Of a stretch of DNA of 64,000 nt, positions 36,691-46,900 are shown piece after piece. The stretch is from Sinonovacula constricta (lineage: Eukaryota; Mollusca; Bivalvia; Cardiida; Solecurtidae): the NCBI GenBank assembly GCA_007844125.1, contig CM017558.1, forward strand, positions 50,543,831 through 50,607,830. The letters are read 5' to 3'. The notes under the pieces are model-generated. The model was not told the DNA's origin. It was given only the letters and a program-made list of their open reading frames with translations, and did no database searches. How positions within the stretch are numbered: position 1 is the first letter of the stretch; each line of letters starts with the position of its first letter. A program made the position numbers and the translations under genes.

Positions 36691-38136
36691 AATCAAGCAT
36701 TTGTTTTAGCACATTTTTGTCTTTTTCTTCCTTTTTTCATATTTACAGTGCCCAAATTTAATCAATCAATTGGTATTATTATAAGTTGTAAGCCCTATAC
36801 CATGTTTTGAACCATCTTGGACAATGTAAAACAACATGTATGCCACAGTTATTATAGCTTTTGGATTCAAACTTGACTCACAACTGCCTCTCTTAGGATA
36901 AATTGCTGTAAGGAGATGTTTGGGTGTCCTGTGAAAATTGAACAAACCCATTTCATCACTTGTAACCTGTTACAAAGTATATTATTTCAAAATTCCTCTA
37001 TGCTACTCAAGTGTGACATAACCTTGTAAACTTCACTGCAGTTTCAATTCAAGCTAAATTCTCACACTTTAAATTCACACAAGACTTTATTACCTCACAT
37101 GTCTCAGAAGACACTATGGATAAATTTCCTAGCATGCATAATATATTTTTATATTCATGTGTTTAACTTAAACTTGATATATGATAGTTTGTTAATGTTA
37201 AACTTCTGTTTATGAAATCTGCTAAGACCTTTGCTACAAATTCCTTAAAACAGGAGAGAAGTGTAATTGTAGATCCAGAACAACTAGCTGTTAGTAGTTG
37301 TCAGACCAGTGCCTGTCTTAGGATGTATGACTAGGAGTCATTGCATGTAGGTGTAAGCAGGTAACAAAGAATGTGTAGGCAGTATTTAGCAAATAAATAG
37401 TAAGGGCTAACATGTGATGCTTAAATTTTATTCAATTTTATAACAATGGCAGTTGTGTGAAAATGCCTTTTTGATTTAAAAACAAACATTTTGTAGATGA
37501 TTGAATAAATCTTAAGTATGTTTATGTAGGCTAAATCTTCATCAAATCCCTGAAGCTGCTTAAGAGCTTAATTAACATGATAAAACACGATAGATGATAT
37601 ATTTATTGCCTTCAAGTTTAGTCATGTTGGCTGCTAATGCATGGTTGTTCATATTTGTTGACAAAACACACTCTTCTGTTGTGGAGATAACATTGTTATG
37701 ACACTCCCTAAGACATGCAAGATCTTAGATCTCTCATCGTTATAGATCCTTATTTGCAATTGTGTATAAACAAACATGGTCTTTTTATGGCACTTGCTGC
37801 GTGTTAATCTGCCAAGTCAGTGCAAAGTTAAACTGTAATTTTCAGTTGGATTTTTGGCATGATAATCTATGCACTCAACTGCCATTGATTGGACCTTTGT
37901 TACATGAACATGATTCCTGAGTGGCACAGTTGGTCATCAATTCCTAATCTTAGGCCAAAACTGATCTAAGGCACTGCAGAGAGCAAGGGCTTCAAGCAAA
38001 AAGATAACAAGAAAGAGCTTGGATTTGAAACGTCCAAGGTGCCATAGAGAGCATTCACTTTCAACAAGAAGATGACTATCCTGGGAACTAAGCACTCTCT
38101 TACACTGTGACATCGTGTTATTAACCGCTACACTAT
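36691..38136. other. Non-coding stretch
   Basis: It holds a partial GATCAG-type copy at 37269-37310 (TAGATCCAGAACAACTAGCT). No exon is recognised. Confidence 0.5.
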
Positions 38137-38200
38137 CGTCCCTATAAAAATATGCATTTCATAAAAGGTAACGCTCTCAAGAGCGGTGCCAATGATTCTT
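38137..38200 (+). repeat. Interspersed ~90-bp repeat, copy 2
   Basis: CCCTATAAAAATATGCATTT, CATAAAAGGTAACGCTCTCA and AGAGCGGTGCCAATG align with 38458-38517 and 22880-22935. Confidence 0.55.
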
Positions 38201-38430
38201 GGGACCCGTCTATCTGCTGCTTTTCTTCATTCCTTGTTTGCTACATCCTTGTGTTATTGTAGGATGTGGTGTTAATTTCGTTACAATCCATTCTTTTCTT
38301 GAAACAATTCCTTGCCAAACACCTGCAATTTCTCTTTATCACCTACATTATATATGGGCTTTTTTCTAACTGAAATCTGCACTTCTTAGTTCTTTTCTTA
38401 GAATATAAAGTCTCTTCTAACAACTTCAAT

Positions 38431-38517
38431 TTCCTGTTTATGCATCCTGCATTAATGTCCCTATGAAAAATGTTATTTAATAAGAGTCACTTCTCTCCAA
38501 AGCAGCGCCAATAGTTG
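38431..38517 (+). repeat. Interspersed ~90-bp repeat, copy 3
   Basis: TTCCTGTTTATGCATCCTGC, CCCTATGAAAAATG and CTCTCCAAAGCAGCGCCAAT. It is about 300 bp from copy 2 in the same orientation, so the pair may be a diverged tandem duplication. Confidence 0.55.
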
Positions 38518-39135
38518 TGCCAGTTGAGCTCCCGTAATGCTATGTTGATAGGGTTAGTTCTAGATTTGGTTGACTTGGCATCAAGATTTTGTTGCTGGTT
38601 ATAAGTTTAGAGAAAGCTTCCAAGTTTCAACTTTCATTTCTCACTAAGGTAAAGTTTCATATCTTTAATTGCAAGTCTTCGTAGAGGTTACTTAGAATCT
38701 GTAAAGAAAGTTGCTTTAATGTAGCAGGTACATCTTTATTGTAGCATGTACATCTTTATTGGAAAACTTGCCAGTAAATGCAGCATTTGTGTCTTTGGAT
38801 ATGACTTATGAGCTTATGTGACATAAGGGGTAACTTTGATCACTCAGCAGTTGCAGCTGCACAGCTTTAATTGATTTATTCAGTAATGTATGTACTGGTT
38901 ACATGTCAACAGTTAATTTAGCTTAACTTTTAAAATTCATTGCTGGTTTATTTTAATAATTATATACAGCCTCTTACTGATTGAATATTTCTGTTTTAAA
39001 ATGCTAGTTGCTGCAGAAGCTTTAAAGTAGTCTTCAGCCATCTTGAATAACCTCTTGGGATGTTAAATAAAGATATAACTGTATCAGCAGATTAATAACA
39101 TTGATGATGCCTGACTGCAACAGAGGCAGCAAAAT

Positions 39136-39260
39136 TCAACTGAGCATCTGTGGTCTAGTTTTTGATACTTTTGGACTCCAGATCACACGGTCACAGGTTT
39201 GAATGTGGAGACCAACCAACTGATATTAGTTCTTGAGCAAGCCTATTTACATCACATTTC
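39136..39260 (+). repeat. SINE-C-like head (diverged)
   Basis: GAGCATCTGTGGTCTAGTTT and a B-box-like GGTCACAGGTTTGAATGTGG resemble the copy at 25098-25292. Confidence 0.35.
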
Positions 39261-39460
39261 TCAAGGTACTCGGTACCTGAGTACTGGTTCTATTCAGGAT
39301 TGAGCAACCAAGATGGATTAACGTATGTAAACAGTACTTGTTTCCCAATCAACTATCTAAATAAATCCTTTTAAACCAGCAATTTTCTAAGCCAGTGAAG
39401 TATTTTGTGCTAAACTATTCAATCTTTAGCTGCTTAAGCACACATTATTTAGGCTTCGGC

Positions 39461-39500
39461 ACATAGTGTAGATCCAGATCAGCTAGCTCTCCACACTGAA
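39461..39500. repeat. GATCAG palindromic repeat, left arm
   Basis: ACATAGTGTAGATCCAGATC then AGCTAGCTCTCC. This is a well-kept left arm with the right arm missing. Confidence 0.55.
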
Positions 39501-40140
39501 CTGGTTAAGACTCTAACACAATGTAAGGTTACATTGCACCTTACTGCATGATGCATGATAAAGCTGATAACTGAACATTTAGTACACAATATAAACAACT
39601 AGTATAATAAGGGTGAAACATGTATAAGTGAAATATCAGTGAAGAGATTTGTTTGTGAACTTGTATGTAGGTTTGGATTTTATCGGAACAGAAACACTGA
39701 AAAAGTGTCACAACAACTCAAAAGCTCATGTTCTCTGCAAACCTTAACTAGCAACGGAAAATGTGCTGTGATGCATTATTTTGTTGACTTCCTGAAAAGA
39801 TTGTCCTCCTGTCAAAATTTACATTTACATCAATGACATTTTCAGGACTAATGTTAAATGAACTAACTCATAAGTTAGTCTAGATATCTGTTGAAAAAAA
39901 TTATTTCTAGGAAGTCACCAATAAATTCATTAGAGATTTTCTTGTGTGCCCTTTGTAGACATCAAAACAGTGATGGTTTCATCAATTATGTGTCCTCATT
40001 TTCAGAAGATGCAACTTCAGCCATATGAAGTATTCACAACAACAGAAAAAAGCACCTACGGATATGGTTCTTACAAATACCTAAATATAGAAAGAAAAGT
40101 TATTGGTTGATTAACTATTAGCCAGCAAGGATAAGACAAA

Positions 40141-40206
40141 TAGTGCAGATTTAGATCAGCAACCTTCTTCTGTGAGCTCTCTGATCAGGACCTTATCTGT
40201 GCTGTT
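40141..40206. repeat. GATCAG palindromic repeat, both arms
   Basis: TAGTGCAGATTTAGATCAGC faces CTCTCTGATCAGGACCTTAT, then CTGTGCTG. Both arms are present. Confidence 0.65.
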
Positions 40207-40653
40207 ATGCAATATTATTCTGATTGCATGTAATTCTAAGCCACAAACTAATAACTTTCATACTTTTACTAATTTCATTATAATTATAATAAGGATTAAT
40301 TAGGCGCTGTATTTTCACATTATACTGTAGCTCATTGTATATTCAGGACATTATTAGGGACTGAAATTAATTTTTGTGCTTTATTGTATTTTTCAGACTC
40401 TACTCCCGGGATGCCAGTAATGCTGGGGAGTAATACATCTACAGGACAGATTGGGTGCACTACATTTTCTCTGTAATTGGATGTTTTGTCATTCATGCCA
40501 CTATTGGATAATACCAGCACAACCACTATTTGTGATTATCATCTCTCAACTAGAGCTGAGTCACAAAGATAGTGTTTTCAATTTCAATTACCTGGATTGT
40601 TAATGTGTGTTAGTGGATGGGTTTGGATTTATAAACTCAGCTGTATTAAGCAA

Positions 40654-40789
40654 AGTGTGTAGATTTGTGAAAGTTCAGTGTAAGTTTGTTAGAATTAAGT
40701 GTAATATTTGTTTGAATTCAGTGTAAGTTTGCTAAAATACTGCGTGAAATTTGTTAGAATTAAGTGTGAAGTTTTTTAGAATATAGTGC
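40654..40789. repeat. ~21-bp minisatellite just upstream of the CRACD-like start
   Basis: Five to six diverged units follow AGTGTAAGTTTGTTAGAATT. The array ends about 90 bp before the ATG at 40881, so it lies in the 5' UTR, the promoter or the end of an upstream intron. Confidence 0.7.
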
Positions 40790-40880
40790 TTAACAGCTTA
40801 GACCACTAGGAATTCAGAAAATGTTTAGAACCTTGACCTATTGACCAAGTTTAAGTGACCTTGACACTGGATCTCTAAAG

Positions 40881-40938
40881 ATGGCAGAGGCTAATGGCAG
40901 CAACAACCCTAATGAAGGGGAAGATTCATTTAATGAAG
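40881..40938 (+). CDS. CRACD-like exon 1 (start codon)
   Basis: The ATG has a good context (AAAGATGG). It encodes MAEANGSNNPNEGEDSFNE and then the donor GAAG/GTAAGA in phase 1. Phase and the acidic, Ser/Asn-rich composition fit exon 2, where a split Asp codon results. There may also be untranslated exons further upstream. Confidence 0.75.
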
Positions 40939-43900
40939 GTAAGAAAAATGTATATGTAGCTTGCCTTTTCATTTGCAAATAAGCAACAGTATTTACTTGG
41001 TGAATTACTTTTTTTCAATTCAGTTTTCAATTATAATATTTATTAAGCAAGAAAAGCTATAGAAAGGCTTATTGTAGATGTTTTGTGGATATTCACTTGA
41101 TAAGAATAATGTTAAATTGTTCATTTATTTATCTTTTTTAACCAAAATACTATATCAGTCTCTGATTGATTACAGCTTTATTGTAAGTACTCACAACATA
41201 ATAGGAATCAAATATAATTATTTTCTACTGTCACCATAATCGCTTTATACATGTTTTATAAAATTACAGTCATGAAGTGGACAATGGCTTGTCTTTCAGA
41301 GATTCTTTAGGAACACATTTATTTTGCAAACTTACATTTGAATCAGGATTTTAGATTGGATAGTGCAGGTATTCCAAGAGATTGTTGAGCAGTTGTTTTC
41401 AGTACTTGCTCTACCAGCCAAAACAATAGTAATACTTTACCAACCAATACAATAGTTATACTCTACCAACCAATACAATAGTTATACTCTCCTAACCAAT
41501 ACAATAGTAATACTCTACCAACCAATACAATAGTAATACTCTACCAACCAATACAATAGTAATACTCTACCAACCAATACAATAGTAATACTCTACCAAC
41601 CAATACAATAGTAATACTCTACCAACCAATACAATAGTAATACTCTACTAACCAATACAATAGTAATACTCTACCAGCCAATACAATAGTAATACTCTAC
41701 TAACCAATACAATAGTAATACTCTACCAACCAATACAATAGTAACACTCTACCAACCAATACAATAGTAATACTCTACCAACCAATACAATAGTTATACT
41801 CTATCAACCAATACAATAGTTATACTCTACCAACCAATACAATAGTTATACTCTACCAACCAATACAATAGTTATACTCTACCAACCAATATAATAGTTA
41901 TACTCTACCAACCACTACAATAGTTATACTCTACCAACAAATACAATAGTTATACGCTACCAACCAATTCAATAGTAACACTCTACCAACCAATACAATA
42001 GTAATACTCTACCAACCAATACAATAGTTATACTCTACCAACCAATACAATAGTTATACTCTACCAACCAATACAATAGTAATACTCTACCAACCAATAC
42101 AATAGTTATACTCTACCAACCAATATAATAGTTATACTCTACCAACCAATATAATAGTTATACTCTACCAACCAATACAATAGTTATACTCTACCAATCA
42201 ATACAATAGTTATACTCTACTTACCAATACAATAGTTATACTCTACCAACCAATACAATAGTAATACTCTACCAATCAATACAATAGTTATACTCTACTT
42301 ACCAATACAATAGTTATACTCTACCAATCAATACAATAGTTATACTCTACTTACCAATACAATAGTTATACTCTACCAACCAATGCAATAGTAATACTCT
42401 ACCAATCAATACAATAGTTATACTCTACTTACCAATACAATAGTTATACTCTACCAACCAATACAATAGTTATACTCTACTTACCATTACAATAGTTATA
42501 GTCTACCAACCAATACAATAGTAATACTCTACCAATCAATACAATAGTTATACTCTACTTACCAATACAATAGTTATACTCTACTAACCAATACAATAGT
42601 TATACTCTACTTACCAATACAATAGTTATACTCTACCAACCAATACAATAGTTATACTCTACCAACCAATACAATAGTAATACTCTACCAACCAATACAA
42701 TAGTTATACTCTACCAACCAATACAATAGTTATACTCTACCAACCAATATAATAGTTATACTCTACCAACCAATACAATAGTTATACTCTACCAATCAAT
42801 ACAATAGTTATACTCTACTTACCAATACAATAGTTATACTCTACCAACCAATACAATAGTAATACTCTACCAATCAATACAATAGTTATACTCTACTTAC
42901 CAATACAATAGTTATACTCTACCAACCAATACAATAGTAATACTCTACCAACCAATACAATAGTAATATTGTATTGGTTGGTAGAGTAATAGCTACCAAA
43001 CTGGTCACAATAGCTCAAGTTGTAGAGCGTCAGTTTGCGGATTGGGAGGTCGTGGGTTCAAACCTCAGCCGGGTCAAACCAAAGACTTTAAAGTTGGTAG
43101 TTGTGGCTTCCTTCCTACCACTCGGGGCTAAGGGGACAGCATTACGCCTGACTAGTCGGTGTCGGGATAATGGACCAGCCGGGTTCAGTCCCTGGGCACC
43201 TCATTAGTGCCCCTGTGCTATAATGATAGAAATGTCACTGCATATTATCAGCAAAAATGCTGGCAAATCCCATTCCATCCCTATATGCTACCAACCAATA
43301 CAATAGTTATGCGTTACCAACCAATGCAATAGTTGGTTTAACAACCAACCAAAGACTGAGGACTAAGCCACTAGATTTTGTAAAATATCTCCATGAAATG
43401 TCTGCATGCTACAATTGGAGATGCCAGAATAAAATTCATCCCACTGAATGTCCTGCTACTAAACTGTATGAATAACATCATTGCAGTATTAGCTTTAAGC
43501 ATAAATTAAATCTTCAAACCCATTTAAATAGCAGAAAGCCAAGTGTTAACGTACATACAAAATCTTGCATGAAATTCAAGCATATCAATGAAAAGTGCAA
43601 ACTGGCGAACTTGTCGCATGCTCTTCCAGTTGACCTGTGGTGCGCCAGTAGTTCTACCCAGACATACATCTGGTTCTCTTCCACCAATATGACCATATCT
43701 GTTGATGCCATGTAACATAAAAGACACACACACACACACATGCACAAAACAACAACACGCATATTCTTCTGTACTCTCTAGATGTCATTTGTATGTTAAT
43801 GTGTTAACATTTAAGCTACACTGAAGAGTACCGGACCTGGTAGCGAAATCAGTAGAGCATCTGCTCCAGGTACTGGAGGCTCCGTGTTCAATCCTGGGCC

Positions 43901-46900
43901 ACGACATTCTAAAGTCATAGAACCACCCTTATATTTGCTTGAGCATTAGCAAGGGAGCTATACAACTACCATTTCTAAGTAATGATTGTGGTATAGCTCC
44001 CATGCTAATGCTCAAGCAAATATGAGGGTAGTTCCACGAATGGTTGGCCTAGTGTTTGGATAATATGACCGGTTGTGGTATCATGGCAGGTGTTCACGGC
44101 ATGCTATACACAGTGAAGGCAGCACTATATCTGGTTCATGTTGACACCATCTTCAGATAACTGAAATACTGTTGGTGGGACAATAAAACCAATAACAAAC
44201 AAACACTGAAGTGTACTTGATAAATAGTTTTATAGATAGTTTCCGCATCAGTGAAAATCCCTTGGCAGCCATCTTTGATGGTAATTCAAGGGATTTTCGT
44301 ATGAATTGTATAGAATGGTAAATTTTATTTTTTTTGTAATGTTTTCATTTGTGGTCCGAAAATTAAAAGCTATACACCATTGGAAAGCTCTTGAAGTTCA
44401 TAATTTTAGAATACAATATTTTTACAATTGATAAATGCACACAGAATTAATACACAGAAATATATTAAACTATTGGCTCATACTTAAAACAAAATGAACA
44501 GTGTATGTTTTTTGGTTGTATTTCTTTAACCTTTTAAACTATCAAAATGTAGTTTTAATATTTAAAATACTTTATAAAAGCTGTTAAATGTGATATGAAA
44601 TTCAATAAAATAGACTGAAAAATAAAAACACAGTGGTGAGTTTAATACACCACATTTTTCCCGATTTCGGCCTGCATTAGCTTCTGCCCACAAAGATGGC
44701 TGCCTTAAACATCAGTATCGATGACATCACATGGAAACTATCTATTAACTCTTTGCTTGATTTTTAGGAATTGACATTGCTTAGATAAATGGGTAAGCTC
44801 AAGATGAGTCAACAATAGAGGGAGCTGTGTTATCATGATCTGCTCTATTAGGTGTCAAGTCTATGTTGTGGAACTATTGCATGAAGATGTTTAGAAAATG
44901 ACTAAGATTAGTCTACATGTACAAACCAAATATGTACATATAGTAGGTATAGTAATAATAGTGTTTTAAATGGTATAGTATGACATAGTAGTAGGATGAG
45001 AACTTAACAAAAAATAATTACCATTATGTGTTTGCTATTAGATACATGGGAGGTCAACTGAAATACAAGAGATACTCGCCTGTGCGATTTCCTATTTTAG
45101 GGCTATTAATTAAAACAGTAATGTTTGCATTAGAAGAAAATAGATTAATTAATAATTATGGATCTTAATGATTAGCTCTATTTCTGACTTACCAAAATTT
45201 AAGGTCAGATAACTGCTGATGCAATGTTGAATAAAAATAATTATTTCATCACTGTTTTTGTTTTTTAACTGTATTAATGGTCTTTCTAAACACACAAAGT
45301 TTTGGCATTACACTTGCCATTGTTAAATGTACATTTGATCCATTAAAATTATCATAAAATATCACATGTCAGAACAGTTATGCTGGTCATTAGAGGCCAT
45401 AATTATTCTTATCTCCTAATGTGAATGCAAAATACTTCTGTTTAAGAGGGTATTTTTCAAAGAAAAACAAAGGGAAAAAAAGTGTTACCACATTTAAAAT
45501 AAAAACAACCACCTCATTTAAAATGGTAAAAAAGAGACAGGATTTAAACTTTATGAAAACTACCTCATCTGTAATTCTTCACCATAATCATACACTGCAT
45601 TTAAACATTACTCATGATGAAAAAAAGCAAAACATTTTTTTCATTTTTCCTGTTGCAGACCCTCGCTCTCCAGATGGCAAGAAAAAGAAGTTCAAACCAT
45701 TTCAGAAGATGAAGAATTTCTTCCGTGGCAGCAGCAAGAAGCGCTTCAAGACAGAGGAGGGGCCAAAGTTCCATTCTACCAGTGCTCTCAATGGTGATGT
45801 CCCTCCAGACGAGGATGACGATGATGGAGGGTGGGTAGATTTTGGTCTGCCTTAACAATATTTATCAAAGTATGGCAACACCAGGTTCATATACAAGCCA
45901 TGGCATACAAAGGTTTCTAAAAATCTTTAGTGGTACATCTTTCTGGCTTGTTGTCAAGCAAATACAAGGTAGATTCATGACTGCTTGGCTCATTATCAAA
46001 GTAATGTTACTGGATGAGGTGTCTGGCAAGGTATTCAGGGCATACTATAACAGTGATGGCAGGTAGTACTATATATGATTTATTTGAATACCTTTTTGGA
46101 TATCTACAATATTGTTGGTTGGATGTTAAACAGAAACAATAAAAATCACTTTTTATCTAACTCATGCAACAAGAGGTCATGGATCAAATGAATCCATTAA
46201 TGGCAGAGCACCGGATGAAGGAAGTGACAGATGCATTAGCCTTGCAGATATATCCTTAAGTTCTCAACCAATTTATATTATATGACTATTTACTGGAACC
46301 CTCTTTTCATGACAATTCAAATGAGTACAAAGAGCAATAGCTTTGCTGTAGACATAAGAGCATAAATATTTCCATTTTTCATAATAAGCTTATTGGTTGA
46401 TCTATAAACAGGTCAACACCAACAAACCGTCAATCTAATAATATCCGCAATTATTGTTAGTTTGATGATGTTGAAGTAAACTGTTAGGAACAGAGTTGTA
46501 TGCTTAAATAGCATAAAAAACCTCAGCAATTATTTTTCTCTACCATGAGGCCACTTCTTTTATATAAAATGGTTTACAAAACCGGCGGACCTATTTTTTC
46601 AAGAAATCGAAAAAAAATAAAATCGAAAGTCGACGATTTTTTTTTTCATTAATAATTTCCGACCCTATGAAAACGAGCCGAAAACTATCGAAACAAATCC
46701 CATTTTGCTTGTTTTTATATAAATAGGCCGCGCGCCCTCGAAACAGGTAGACGGGTTTTATGTCTCAGAGATAAAATAGCAATACACAGAGTATCGGATC
46801 GGATTTTGGTAAACCAGTCCAGCGCAGAAATGGCTGACTAGTATTACGCACGCGGAACTCCTCGGGTAATTCCGTCCTCTACGTAATCACCTCGGAAATA

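Larger units (their letters stand above)
38518..40653. other. Non-coding stretch upstream of the CRACD-like gene
   Basis: It holds a SINE-C-like head at 39136-39260 and GATCAG-type repeats at 39461-39500 and 40141-40206. No exon is recognised. Confidence 0.5.
40939..45658 (+). other. CRACD-like intron 1
   Basis: This 4.7-kb intron is dominated by a 26-bp minisatellite with an embedded SINE-A, a SINE-C tail, and a SINE-B copy with an internal inverted duplication. No further exon is recognised. Confidence 0.75.

Noticed and set aside
41410..42968. CRISPR array
   Set aside because: The units are contiguous 26-bp tandem copies without unique spacers, in a eukaryotic intron, so this is a minisatellite.
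43514..43762. Two overlapping minus-strand frames
   Set aside because: They lie on a SINE-C tail and AC repeat and have no protein similarity.
45421..45658. Upstream extension of CRACD-like exon 2 as coding
   Set aside because: The sequence before the TTGCAG acceptor is AT-rich and lysine/phenylalanine-rich by composition, while exon 1 supplies a matching phase-1 junction.
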